Below, in pieces: positions 1 through 8,669 of a stretch of 11,050 bases of DNA. Position 1 is the first letter of the stretch. Each line of letters starts with the position of its first letter. The position numbers were made by a program, and so were the translations under genes. A model generated the notes under the pieces. That model was given only the letters and a program-made list of their open reading frames with translations. It made no database searches and was not told the origin of the DNA. Source of the DNA: Quisquiliibacterium sp036525975 (GTDB taxonomy: Bacteria > Pseudomonadota > Gammaproteobacteria > Burkholderiales > Burkholderiaceae_E); assembly GCA_036525975.1 (NCBI GenBank), contig DATCZK010000066.1, positions 1 to 11,050 of the forward strand. Reading direction: 5' to 3'.

Positions 1-520
1 GCCCGCGCGCCGGATGTCGCTGGTGTGGTGCGCGCTGCCGGCCGAGTGCGAGCGCCGCGCGGCGCTCGACCCCGGCGCGCTCGCGGCCGAGCTCAACGCG
101 GCGTTCGGCGCCACGCTGGGCGAGCTGCGGATCGCCGGCGCCCCGGCGGTGGCTGCGCTGGCGCGCCGCGCGCGGCGCGCGCTCGTGCGGGGCGACCAAG
201 CGTGGATCGGCAACGCCGCGCAAGCGCTGCACCCGGTGGCCGGCCAGGGATTGAACCTCGGGCTGCGCGACGCCTTCGAACTGGCCCGCGCGCTGGGCGA
301 TGCGGCGCACGCCGGGGGCGACCCGGCCGGCGCGCTGCAGCGCTACGCCCGCGGGCGGCGCATCGATCGCGCCGCCACGATCGGTCTGACCGACCTGCTC
401 GCGTCGATCTTCACGGCAACGCCGCTGCGCCCGGTGCAGTCGGCCGCGCTCGCCGCACTCGACCTCGTGCCGCCGCTGCGCGCCGCCGTGGCGCGGCGCT
501 TCATGTTCGGGCTGCGCTGA
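1..520 (+). CDS. UbiH/UbiF/VisC/COQ6-family FAD-dependent ubiquinone hydroxylase, 3' part only
   Basis: This is the C-terminal ~172 residues of a flavoprotein monooxygenase. The frame is open from base 2, so the gene begins before the window. The ATG at 14 is internal, because MSLVW sits in the substrate-domain strand of this family rather than at an N-terminus. The diagnostic part is the second FAD-binding motif, WIGNAAQALHPVAGQGLNLG followed by LRDAFELARAL, which is typical of aerobic ubiquinone-ring hydroxylases (family knowledge). These enzymes use FAD, O2 and NAD(P)H to hydroxylate a polyprenylated aromatic precursor at the inner membrane. The N-terminal GxGxxG dinucleotide-binding fold lies outside the window. 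Which ring position it hydroxylates (UbiH, UbiI, UbiF, UbiL or UbiM type) cannot be told from this fragment, so no symbol is given. It is separated from dusB by 236 non-coding bases and is probably a separate transcription unit. Confidence 0.9.
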   Translation, partial: PARRMSLVWCALPAECERRAALDPGALAAELNAAFGATLGELRIAGAPAVAALARRARRALVRGDQAWIGNAAQALHPVAGQGLNLGLRDAFELARALGDAAHAGGDPAGALQRYARGRRIDRAATIGLTDLLASIFTATPLRPVQSAALAALDLVPPLRAAVARRFMFGLR

Positions 521-557
521 GCGCGCGACGCGCCGCCGCCGGGGCGGAGCCCGCGTC

Positions 558-655
558 TTGCGCCGCACTGGTTGCGCCGCACTGGTTGCGCCGCACCGGT
601 TGCACTGCATCGGTTGCGCCGCACTGGTTGCGCCGCGTGGGTTGCGCTTCGCGTG
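558..655 (+). repeat. Tandem array of a 14-bp unit (about 7 copies)
   Basis: The unit TTGCGCCGCACTGG is repeated head to tail. Copies start at 558, 572, 586, 600, 614, 628 and, degenerate, 642. Units 1, 2 and 5 are identical. Unit 3 differs by one base, unit 4 (600-613) and unit 6 (628-641) by several, and unit 7 is decayed. The unit length is not a multiple of three and the array lies between two genes, so it is not a protein repeat, although it keeps spurious frames open on both strands. It resembles a minisatellite formed by slippage or unequal recombination. No known repeat family is recognised. Confidence 0.9.
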
Positions 656-660
656 CTGCG

Positions 661-679
661 CTGCACATTTCTTGTGCAG
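661..679. promoter_or_regulatory. Perfect 7-bp inverted repeat upstream of dusB (possible operator or hairpin)
   Basis: CTGCACA (661-667) is exactly complementary to TGTGCAG (673-679), with a 5-base spacer. It lies just upstream of the proposed dusB -10 element, where a -35 region would fall, so a repressor or activator site is possible. Read as RNA it is a 7-bp hairpin followed after four bases by TTTTT (684-688), so it could instead be a weak terminator for the upstream ubi gene. The dyad itself is seen directly. Its role is inference. Confidence 0.45.
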
Positions 680-691
680 GAGGTTTTTCGC

Positions 692-697
692 TAGAAT
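692..697 (+). promoter_or_regulatory. Candidate -10 element for the dusB-fis operon
   Basis: TAGAAT (692-697) matches the sigma-70 -10 consensus at five of six positions and lies in an AT-richer patch of otherwise very GC-rich DNA. A start of transcription near 704 would give a leader of about 53 bases before the dusB ATG at 757. No good -35 hexamer is visible at 17 bp; TTTCTT at 668-673 (18-bp spacer) is poor. An activator or the adjacent dyad may compensate. Confidence 0.4.
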
Positions 698-756
698 TCT
701 TCCCACGACCGGCGCGGCCCACCGCGCCGTTCTTCATTGAGCGAGCGAAACAGCGG

Positions 757-1787
<1,031 letters not shown>

Positions 1788-1791
<4 letters not shown>

Positions 1792-2024
1792 CCAAGCCAC
1801 CGAACATCGACGACGCAGTCACCAGGAGCCTCGAGAAGTACTTCCACGACCTCGACGGAACGCCGCCCACCTCCATCTACGACATGGTCCTGCGCGCGGT
1901 GGAGCGTCCGATGCTCGAGGTCGTGATGCGCCGCGCCGCGGGCAACCAGCTGCGCGCGAGCGAGATGCTCGGCATCAACCGCAACACGCTGCGCAAGAAG
2001 CTGCAGCACTACAAGATGCTGTAA
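1788..2024 (+). CDS. fis: Fis family DNA-binding protein
   Basis: This 78-residue protein matches the Fis nucleoid-associated regulator, which bends DNA and modulates rRNA promoters, recombination and replication. The N-terminal two-thirds is the dimerisation helix region. The C-terminal helix-turn-helix runs GNQLRASEMLGINRNTLRKK and ends in LQHYKML, close to the E. coli C-terminus. It is shorter than the 98 residues of E. coli Fis because the extended N-terminal beta-hairpin arm is reduced; short forms of about this size are normal in Betaproteobacteria. Its ATG overlaps the dusB stop by four bases, so it is co-transcribed and probably translationally coupled. In E. coli the same dusB-fis operon is strongly growth-rate regulated; that regulation is not shown by this sequence. 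Confidence 0.96.
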
Positions 2025-2057
2025 CGAGCGTCGCCAACACCCAACGGAACCGCGTCC

Positions 2058-3653
2058 ATGACCTCACCCTCGCTGCGCGCGCTGATCAGCGTGTCGGACA
2101 AGACCGGAATCGTCGACTTCGCCCGGGCGCTCGCCGGCCTGGGCGTGCAACTGCTGTCCACGGGCGGGACCGCGAAGCTTCTCGCGGGCGAGGGCCTGGC
2201 CGTGACCGAGGTGGCCGAGTACACGGGCTTTCCCGAGATGCTCGACGGCCGCGTGAAGACGCTGCACCCGAAGATCCACGGCGGCCTGCTCGCCCGGCGC
2301 GACGTCCCCGAGCACATGCGCACGATCGACGAGCACGGCATCGGGCGGATCGACCTGCTCGTGGTCAACCTCTACCCGTTCGAGCAGACCGTCTCGCGCC
2401 CCGATTGCAGCCTCGAGGAGGCGATCGAGAACATCGACATCGGCGGCCCGGCGATGGTGCGCTCGGCGGCCAAGAACTGGCGCGGCGTGGCGGTGCTCAC
2501 CGAGGCGGGCCAGTACGCCCGGGTGCTCGAGGAACTGCGCCGCGACGGCGCCGTGTCCGAGCCCACCCGGTTCACGCTCGCGGTGGCGGCGTTCAACCGC
2601 ATCGCCAACTACGACGCCGCGATCAGCGACTACCTCTCGCGCGTGCAGCCCGACGGCACCCGGACCGCGTTCGCGTCGCAGGCCAACGGCTGCTTCGTGA
2701 AGCTGCAGGACCTGCGCTACGGCGAGAACCCGCACCAGCGCGCCGCGTTCTACCGAGACCTCTATCCGGCGCCCGGTTCGCTGGTGAGCGCGCGCCAGAT
2801 CCAGGGCAAGGAGCTCTCGTACAACAACATCGCCGACGCCGACGCGGCGTGGGAGTGCGTGAAGAGCTTCGACACCACCGCGTGCGTGATCGTCAAGCAC
2901 GCCAACCCCTGCGGCGTGGCGCTCGGCATCGACTGCTCGCAGGCCTACGCCAAGGCATTCGCCACCGACCCCACCTCCGCCTTCGGCGGCATCATCGCGT
3001 TCAACCAGACGCTCGACGGCGCCGCCGCGCGCCAGGTGGCCAAGCAGTTCGTGGAGGTGCTGATCGCGCCCGCCTACACCCCCGAGGCGCTCGAGGTGTT
3101 CCGGGCCAAGTCGAACGTGCGCGTGCTCGAGATCTCGCTCGAGGGCGTGGACCCGGACGGTGCCAGCGCGTGGGCGCGGGGTCGCAACGCAATGGACGTC
3201 AAGCGCGTGGGCTCCGGAATGCTGATGCAGACGGCCGACAACCGCGAGCTGCGCCGCGACGAGCTCAACGTGGCCACCAAGCGCGCGCCCACTCCGCAGC
3301 AGCTCGACGACCTGATGTTCGCCTGGCGCGTGGCCAAGTACGTGAAGTCCAACGCGATCGTGTTCTGCGGCAACGGCCAGACGCTGGGCGTGGGCGCCGG
3401 GCAGATGAGCCGGATCGACTCCGCGCGCATCGCCTCGATCAAGGCGGACAACGCGGGGCAGTCGCTCCTCGGGTCGGTGGTGGCCTCCGACGCGTTCTTC
3501 CCGTTTCGCGACGGCCTCGACGTCGTCGTGGATGCCGGCGCGGTGGCGATCATCCAGCCCGGGGGCTCGATGCGCGACGACGAGGTGATCGCCGCGGCCG
3601 ACGAGCGCGGCGTGGCGATGGTGTTCACCGGCGTTCGCCACTTCCGCCACTGA
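2058..3653 (+). CDS. purH: Bifunctional AICAR formyltransferase / IMP cyclohydrolase
   Basis: PurH catalyses the last two steps of de novo purine synthesis: transfer of a formyl group from 10-formyl-THF to AICAR, then ring closure to IMP. The 531 residues match the usual ~530. The N-terminal MGS-like cyclohydrolase domain shows ISVSDKTG, LLSTGGTAKLL and GRVKTLHPKIHGGLLARR. The C-terminal transformylase domain shows RYGENPHQ and the active-site K280-H281 in KHANPCG, then SAFGGIIAFN, and near the end FFPFRDGLD and QPGGSMRDDEV. The ATG at 2058 is the first plausible start after fis. Only a weak purine stretch (around 2044) precedes it. It follows fis by 33 bases and abuts ruvC with no spacer. 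Fis next to purH is a common beta/gammaproteobacterial arrangement. Confidence 0.97.
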   Translation: MTSPSLRALISVSDKTGIVDFARALAGLGVQLLSTGGTAKLLAGEGLAVTEVAEYTGFPEMLDGRVKTLHPKIHGGLLARRDVPEHMRTIDEHGIGRIDLLVVNLYPFEQTVSRPDCSLEEAIENIDIGGPAMVRSAAKNWRGVAVLTEAGQYARVLEELRRDGAVSEPTRFTLAVAAFNRIANYDAAISDYLSRVQPDGTRTAFASQANGCFVKLQDLRYGENPHQRAAFYRDLYPAPGSLVSARQIQGKELSYNNIADADAAWECVKSFDTTACVIVKHANPCGVALGIDCSQAYAKAFATDPTSAFGGIIAFNQTLDGAAARQVAKQFVEVLIAPAYTPEALEVFRAKSNVRVLEISLEGVDPDGASAWARGRNAMDVKRVGSGMLMQTADNRELRRDELNVATKRAPTPQQLDDLMFAWRVAKYVKSNAIVFCGNGQTLGVGAGQMSRIDSARIASIKADNAGQSLLGSVVASDAFFPFRDGLDVVVDAGAVAIIQPGGSMRDDEVIAAADERGVAMVFTGVRHFRH

Positions 3654-4193
3654 ATGCGCATCCTCGGCATCGATCCGGGTCTGCGCGTCACCGGATTCGG
3701 CGTGATCGATGCCACCGGCACGACGCTTCGCTACGTTGCGAGCGGCGTGATCCGCATCGCCGCCGGGGCGCTGCCGCCGCGCCTGCGGACGATCCACGAC
3801 GGCGTGGCCGAGGTGATCGGCCAGTACGCGCCCGAGGTCGCGGTGGCCGAGATCGTGTTCGTGAACGTCAACCCGCAATCGACGCTGCTGCTCGGGCAGG
3901 CGCGCGGCGCGGCGATCACCACGCTCGTCACGGCGGGGCTCGAGGTGCACGAGTACACGGCGCTGCAGGTCAAGAAGGCGGTGGCGGGCAGCGGGCGCGC
4001 CGCCAAGGCGCAGGTGCAGGCGATGGTGCAGCGCCTGCTCGGGTTGCCCGGCCTGCCCGGCACCGACGCCGCCGACGCGCTCGCGTGCGCGATCTGCCAC
4101 GCGCACTCGGCGCGGATGGCGGGCGTGGCGGCGAGCCACTCGCCACTGGCCGCGCTGCACGGCGTGCGCGTGCGCCGCGGGCGAATGCGCTAG
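3654..4193 (+). CDS. ruvC: Holliday junction resolvase RuvC
   Basis: RuvC is the dimeric Mg-dependent endonuclease that cuts Holliday junctions symmetrically, acting with the RuvAB branch-migration motor. The 179-residue product has all four acidic catalytic residues at the same numbers as E. coli: D7 in GIDPGLRVTGFG, E66 in VAEIVF, and D138 and D141 in TDAADALA. NVNPQSTLLLGQARG and YTALQVKKAV are also typical. The ATG starts on the base after the purH TGA, with no visible Shine-Dalgarno sequence, so translation is probably by re-initiation from purH. The C-terminal ~30 residues are Arg-rich and variable. The gene starts the ruvC-ruvA-ruvB run. Confidence 0.97.
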   Translation: MRILGIDPGLRVTGFGVIDATGTTLRYVASGVIRIAAGALPPRLRTIHDGVAEVIGQYAPEVAVAEIVFVNVNPQSTLLLGQARGAAITTLVTAGLEVHEYTALQVKKAVAGSGRAAKAQVQAMVQRLLGLPGLPGTDAADALACAICHAHSARMAGVAASHSPLAALHGVRVRRGRMR

Positions 4194-4200
4194 GGCCTGG

Positions 4201-4206
4201 TGTAAG
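4201..4206 (+). promoter_or_regulatory. Weak candidate extended -10 just upstream of ruvA
   Basis: TGTAAG (4201-4206), preceded by TGG at 4198-4200, resembles an extended -10 (TGnTATAAT, four of six in the hexamer). It stands out as AT-richer in the 22-base ruvC-ruvA gap. Transcription would begin within a few bases of the ruvA ATG at 4216, which also lacks a Shine-Dalgarno sequence at normal distance. The match is modest and could be chance. Confidence 0.2.
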
Positions 4207-4215
4207 CTTGCCGCG

Positions 4216-4790
4216 ATGATCGGCCGATTGTCCGGAACGCTGCTCGAAAAGCACCCGCCCACGCTGCTCGTGGACACGAACGGCGTGGGCTACCTGGTCG
4301 ACGTTCCGATGAGCACGTTCTACGACCTGCCCCCGGTGGGCGAGCGCGTGACGCTGCTCACGCAGCAGGTGGTGCGAGAGGACGCGCACCTGCTCTACGG
4401 CTTTCTCACGCCCGCCGAGCGCGACGCGTTTCGCCAGCTGATCCGCATCTCGGGCGTGGGGCCGCGCACCGCGCTGGCCGTGCTCTCGGGGATGTCGGTG
4501 GGCGACCTCGCGCAGGCCGTCACGCTGCAGGAAACCGGCCGGCTCACGCGCGTGCCGGGCATCGGCAAGAAGACCGCCGAGCGCTTGCTGCTCGAACTCA
4601 AGGGCAAGCTGGGGGCCGAGCTCGACGCGCACGGTCGCCAGGGCGCGGCCGACGCCGGCGCCGACGTGAGCCGGGCGCTGCTGGCGCTGGGCTACTCCGA
4701 GCGCGAAGTTGCCGCCGCCACGCGCGAGCTCGCCAAGGGCACGGGCGTGTCCGACGGCATCAGGCAAGCCCTCAAGCAGCTGGCCAAGCC

Positions 4791-4794
<4 letters not shown>
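4216..4794 (+). CDS. ruvA: Holliday junction branch migration protein RuvA
   Basis: RuvA forms tetramers that clamp the four-way junction and recruit the RuvB motor. The 192-residue product begins with the N-terminal OB fold (MIGRLSGTLLEK, then LLVDTNGVGYLVDVP). Two helix-hairpin-helix motifs follow: ISGVGPRTALAVLSG (about residues 78-92) and VPGIGKKTAERLLLELKGKL (about 113-132). The C-terminal domain III, which contacts RuvB, is ALLALGYSEREVAAATREL near residues 155-173. The length matches the usual ~200. ATG 4216 is chosen because it gives the canonical MIGR(L/I) start. The stop overlaps the GTG start of ruvB by four bases. Confidence 0.97.
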
Positions 4795-5840
<1,046 letters not shown>

Positions 5841-5868
5841 CCGCGCCGGCGAACCAGCGCAGCGTCCC

Positions 5869-6324
5869 GTGAGCGAACGCCAGATCAGCCTGCCCGACGC
5901 GGCGAGCGCGCCGCCCCCGGCGTTCGAGATGCGCGTGCGCGTCTACTACGAGGACACCGACGCCGGCGGCATCGTCTACTACGCCAACTACCTGCGCTAC
6001 TTCGAGCGGGCGCGCACCGACTGGCTGCGCGGGCTGGGGGCGGTGCACACCGACATCGACGCCGCCCACGGGATGGTGTTCGTCGTGAAGGACATGGCGA
6101 TCGACTACGTGGCGCCGGCGCGCCTGGACGACGAGCTGATCGTGGACGTGCGCGTGCTCGAGGCGCGCCGCGCGTCGCTGCGGCTGGCGCAATTTGCGCG
6201 CGATGCCGCCAGCGACGCCGCCCGGGTGATATCTTCGGTGCGCGTTGCCGCCGTCGACCGCGCGAGCGGCCGCGCCACCGGTTTCCCGCGCTGGCTCTCG
6301 CAGGCCATCGCGCCCACCCACTGA
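5869..6324 (+). CDS. ybgC: Tol-Pal-associated acyl-CoA thioesterase YbgC
   Basis: This is a single-domain hot-dog (4HBT) thioesterase of 151 residues. YbgC hydrolyses acyl-CoA thioesters at the cytoplasmic face of the membrane and is nearly always the first gene of the tol-pal cluster, as here. The active-site motif is YYEDTDAGGIVYYANYLRYF, with the catalytic aspartate at D31 by alignment to D18 of E. coli YbgC. The residue aligned with E. coli H25 is Y38, which I believe is common in Betaproteobacteria. VAPARLDDELIVD and a C-terminal GFPRWL follow. The GTG at 5869 is taken as the start; an in-frame ATG at 5929 (MRVRVYYEDTD) is a shorter alternative, and neither has a good ribosome-binding site. 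Confidence 0.93.
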   Translation: MSERQISLPDAASAPPPAFEMRVRVYYEDTDAGGIVYYANYLRYFERARTDWLRGLGAVHTDIDAAHGMVFVVKDMAIDYVAPARLDDELIVDVRVLEARRASLRLAQFARDAASDAARVISSVRVAAVDRASGRATGFPRWLSQAIAPTH

Positions 6325-6328
6325 CGCC

Positions 6329-6334
6329 AGGGAG
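6329..6334 (+). promoter_or_regulatory. Shine-Dalgarno supporting the TTG start of tolQ
   Basis: AGGGAG begins five bases after the ybgC stop and ends nine bases before the TTG at 6344. This spacing is normal for that codon and too long for the ATG at 6356, so it decides the tolQ start. Confidence 0.6.
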
Positions 6335-6343
6335 TCTGAGCGC

Positions 6344-7015
6344 TTGCACACCGACATGTCGATCGTCTCGCTGGTGCTCAACGCGAGCGTCCTGGTCCAG
6401 CTCGTGATGGCGCTGCTCGTGCTCGTCTCGGTGGCGTCGTGGACGACGATCTTTCGCAAGTGGTACCAGATCCGCGACGCGCGCAACGCAACCGACGAGT
6501 TCGAGGCCGACTTCTGGAAGGATCGCGACCTCGGCGCGCTGTTCCAGCAACTGCGCGAAGGCAAGCGCGACAGCGGCGCGCTCGCTCGCATCTTCGAGTC
6601 GGGGATGGCCGAGTTCCTCAAGACGCGCCAGCAGAAGCCGGGCGAGGTGGCGGCCATGCTCGACGGCGCGCGCCGCTCGATGCGCGCGGCCTACCAGCGC
6701 GAGATGGACGCGCTGGACGCGAGCCTCGCGTTTCTCGCGTCCACCGGGTCGGTGAGCCCCTACATCGGCCTGTTCGGAACGGTCTGGGGGATCATGAACG
6801 CGTTTCGCGGGCTGGCCAACGTGCAGCAGGCCACGCTGGCGGCGGTGGCGCCAGGCATCGCCGAGGCGCTGGTGGCCACGGCGATCGGTCTGTTCGCGGC
6901 CATTCCGGCGGTGGTCGCGTACAACCGGTTCGCGCACGACATCGACCGCCTGTCCACGCGCTTCGACACCTTCGTCGACGAATTCATGAACATCCTGCAA
7001 CGGCAGGCGCGCTGA
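6344..7015 (+). CDS. tolQ: Tol-Pal inner-membrane motor protein TolQ
   Basis: TolQ is a MotA/TolQ/ExbB proton-channel protein. With TolR it converts the proton motive force into movement of TolA, helping outer-membrane constriction at division. From the TTG at 6344 the product has 223 residues. The first membrane helix is at ~12-34 (LNASVLVQLVMALLVLVSVA). A cytoplasmic loop (~40-130) follows, then a second helix with GSVSPYIGLFGTVWGIMNAF (~135-154) and a third with AEALVATAIGLFAAIPAVVAY (~173-193). The TTG start is preferred over the ATG at 6356 because AGGGAG (6329-6334) lies nine bases before it but 21 before the ATG, and homologues have several residues before SIVSLVLNAS. The frame is open further upstream inside ybgC without family similarity. 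Confidence 0.95.
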   Translation: MHTDMSIVSLVLNASVLVQLVMALLVLVSVASWTTIFRKWYQIRDARNATDEFEADFWKDRDLGALFQQLREGKRDSGALARIFESGMAEFLKTRQQKPGEVAAMLDGARRSMRAAYQREMDALDASLAFLASTGSVSPYIGLFGTVWGIMNAFRGLANVQQATLAAVAPGIAEALVATAIGLFAAIPAVVAYNRFAHDIDRLSTRFDTFVDEFMNILQRQAR

Positions 7016-7016
7016 C

Positions 7017-7451
7017 ATGCCTTCGGTGTCGGACCGCGATCGCGGCAAGGGCAGGCGCCTGGTCAACGAAATCAACGTGGTGCCCTACATCGACGTGATG
7101 CTGGTTCTGCTCGTGATCTTCATGGTCACGGCGCCGCTGCTGCCGCCAGGGGCGATCGAACTGCCCAGCGCCGGCAAGAGCACCGCGCCGCCCGACGCCT
7201 ACATCGAGGTGATCGTGCGCGCCGACGGCGATCTGAGGCTCAGGAGCGTGAACCGCGGCGACAGCGAGGAAGTGCGCATCGCTCGCCGCGACCTCGCCGC
7301 CAGGATCGGCCCGCTGCGCGCGGGCGCCGACCTGCCGGTGGTGATCAGCGCCGACAAGGCCGTGCGCTACGAGTCGGTGATCGAGGTGATGAGCGAGCTG
7401 CAGCGAATGAACGTGAGCCGCGTGGCGCTGATGGTGAAGCCTGGCACATGA
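7017..7451 (+). CDS. tolR: Tol-Pal inner-membrane protein TolR
   Basis: TolR is the ExbD-type partner of TolQ, with one membrane helix and a periplasmic dimerisation domain that contacts peptidoglycan. The 144-residue product has the conserved NEINVVPYIDVMLVLLVIFM segment (residues 17-36). The proton-relay aspartate D26 corresponds to D23 of E. coli. TAPLLPPGAIELP follows at the periplasmic end. The C-terminal domain includes VVISADKAVRYESVIEVMSEL and ends RVALMVKPGT. It begins one base after the tolQ stop, with AGG at 7005-7007 as a modest ribosome-binding site. Confidence 0.96.
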   Translation: MPSVSDRDRGKGRRLVNEINVVPYIDVMLVLLVIFMVTAPLLPPGAIELPSAGKSTAPPDAYIEVIVRADGDLRLRSVNRGDSEEVRIARRDLAARIGPLRAGADLPVVISADKAVRYESVIEVMSELQRMNVSRVALMVKPGT

Positions 7452-7491
7452 CGATGTGCCCGCTGTGCACGACCGAGCGGAGCGCCAGGCC

Positions 7492-8640
7492 GTGAACGAC
7501 GCCGCGCTCGCGCTCGAGCCGCGCGCCGTGCCGCCCGGCATGCGCCACGGCGCGCGCTCGTTCGCGTTCGCGATCGCCGTCCACCTGCTGCTGGTGCTGA
7601 TGCTGGTGGTGGGCGTGAGCTGGCAGTCTCAGCGCCCGGTGGCCGTGCAGGCGGAGTTGTGGACGCCCGCGATGGTGGCGCCCGCCGAACCGCGGGTTGT
7701 CGAGCGCGCGCCGGTGCCGCCGGCGCCCAAGCCCGCGCCTCCCGTGACCGAGACGCCGCCGCCCGCACCGGCACCCGCCCCTGCGCCCGCGCCTGTCCCG
7801 GAGGCGCCCCCCGCGATCAAGCCGGACATCAAGACCGAGCAGCGCAAGGAGCGCGAACGCCTCGAGGCCGAGAAGCTCGAGGCCGAGCGGGAACGCAGGG
7901 CCGCCGAGGAGCGGCGGCTGGCCGAGGAGAAGCGCCTCGCCGAGGAGAAGCGCATCGCCGAGGAGAAGCGCATCGCCGAGGAGAAGCGTGCGGCCGAGGC
8001 GAAGCGTGCGGCCGAGGAGAAGAAGGCGGCCGAAGCGAAGAAGCTCGCCGAGGCGAAGAAGGCCGAGCAGGAGCGCAAGGCGGCGGAGGCGAAGAAAGCG
8101 GCCGAAGCGAAGAAGCTCGCCGAGGCGAAGAAGGCCGAGGCCGCGAAGAAGGCCGCCGAAGCCAAGAAGCTCGCCGAAGCCAGGCAGGCGGAGGAAGCGA
8201 AGAAGCTCGCCGAAGCCGAGGCGGCCGCGCAGGAGGCGAGGCACGAGCAGTACGTGCGCCAGCTCCTCAACCAGGCCGGCAAGGCCTCCGAGCGCGCGCC
8301 CAACGCCGCGCCGATGGGGGCGGCGAGCGGCGCGTCGTCGGGGGGCGCCACGGGCGCCGCCGAGGGCGAGTACATCGGGCGACTGTCCTCGCTGCTGCGC
8401 GCCAACACCGTGTTCGCGATCCCGACCAACCTGCAGGGCAACCCCAAGGCCACGTTCCTGGTGTCGGTGCGCCCCGACTGCTCGATCGACAAGGTTCGCC
8501 TCACGCGCTCGAGCGGCGTTCCCGCCTGGGACGAAGCCGCCGAGCGTGGCATCAAGCGCACCGACCCGCTGCCGCGAAAGCCCGACGGGACCTGCCCGCG
8601 CGAACTCGAGATCGTGCGCGGCCCGCGCGACGAGCGGTGA
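7492..8640 (+). CDS. tolA: Cell envelope integrity protein TolA
   Basis: TolA links the TolQR motor to TolB and Pal across the periplasm. From GTG 7492 it has 382 residues in three domains. An N-terminal membrane helix (~24-43) contains H31, aligned with the TolQ-contacting histidine of the SxxxH motif; the serine position is A27 here. A Pro/Ala-rich stretch (~62-108) is followed by a long Lys/Glu/Ala helix (~112-252) made of hexapeptide repeats. The C-terminal TonB-like domain III (~290-376) has YIGRLSSLLRANTVF and a cysteine pair, C330 and C368. GTG 7492 is chosen because GGAG at 7479-7482 lies nine bases upstream and the result matches the usual short cytoplasmic N-terminus. GTGs at 7456 and 7465 would lengthen it; ATG 7540 would shorten it. 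Confidence 0.94.
   Translation: MNDAALALEPRAVPPGMRHGARSFAFAIAVHLLLVLMLVVGVSWQSQRPVAVQAELWTPAMVAPAEPRVVERAPVPPAPKPAPPVTETPPPAPAPAPAPAPVPEAPPAIKPDIKTEQRKERERLEAEKLEAERERRAAEERRLAEEKRLAEEKRIAEEKRIAEEKRAAEAKRAAEEKKAAEAKKLAEAKKAEQERKAAEAKKAAEAKKLAEAKKAEAAKKAAEAKKLAEARQAEEAKKLAEAEAAAQEARHEQYVRQLLNQAGKASERAPNAAPMGAASGASSGGATGAAEGEYIGRLSSLLRANTVFAIPTNLQGNPKATFLVSVRPDCSIDKVRLTRSSGVPAWDEAAERGIKRTDPLPRKPDGTCPRELEIVRGPRDER
7921..8220 (+). repeat. In-frame 18-bp repeats encoding the TolA helical domain
   Basis: Successive 18-base units (starts 7921, 7939, 7957, 7975 and on) encode AEEKRL, AEEKRI, AEEKRI, AEEKRA, AEAKRA, AEEKKA, AEAKKL and variants. The units at 7939 and 7957 are identical in DNA. Later units mix AEAKKL and AEAKKA with six-residue insertions such as EQERKA. 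The tract covers residues 144-243 of TolA and should form a continuous alpha-helix. Near-identical units at DNA level suggest recent copy-number change. Confidence 0.9.
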
Positions 8641-8657
8641 CCCGATCCCGCGCTCGT

Positions 8658-8663
8658 TATAAT
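8658..8663 (+). promoter_or_regulatory. Consensus -10 (TATAAT) directly upstream of tolB
   Basis: TATAAT at 8658-8663 is a perfect sigma-70 -10 hexamer inside the 29-base tolA-tolB gap. GTGACC at 8637-8642 matches TTGACA at four positions, but with a 15-bp spacer. The predicted transcription start, 6-7 bases after the hexamer, falls on or beside the tolB ATG at 8670. This would give an internal promoter for tolB, with a leaderless or nearly leaderless message. Confidence 0.5.
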
Positions 8664-8669
8664 CGCCCG

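Noticed and set aside
521..557. GC-rich inverted segments after the ubi stop as a terminator
   Set aside because: No T run follows and the complementarity is what would be expected of such GC-rich sequence.
558..655. CRISPR array
   Set aside because: The units are 14 bp and directly adjacent, with no spacers, and no cas gene is present.
678..683. Perfect AGGAGG resembling a Shine-Dalgarno sequence upstream of dusB
   Set aside because: No ATG, GTG or TTG lies at a suitable distance, and it lies upstream of the proposed transcription start, so it is probably coincidental.
558..740. Possible small protein encoded across the 14-bp repeats (60 codons)
   Set aside because: The repeat period is not a multiple of three, all frames across it are open by chance, and no ribosome-binding site or homology-like segment is visible.
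2064..4277. 737-codon minus-strand open frame opposite purH and ruvC
   Set aside because: His/Arg/Ala-biased shadow of well-identified genes; no recognisable domain.
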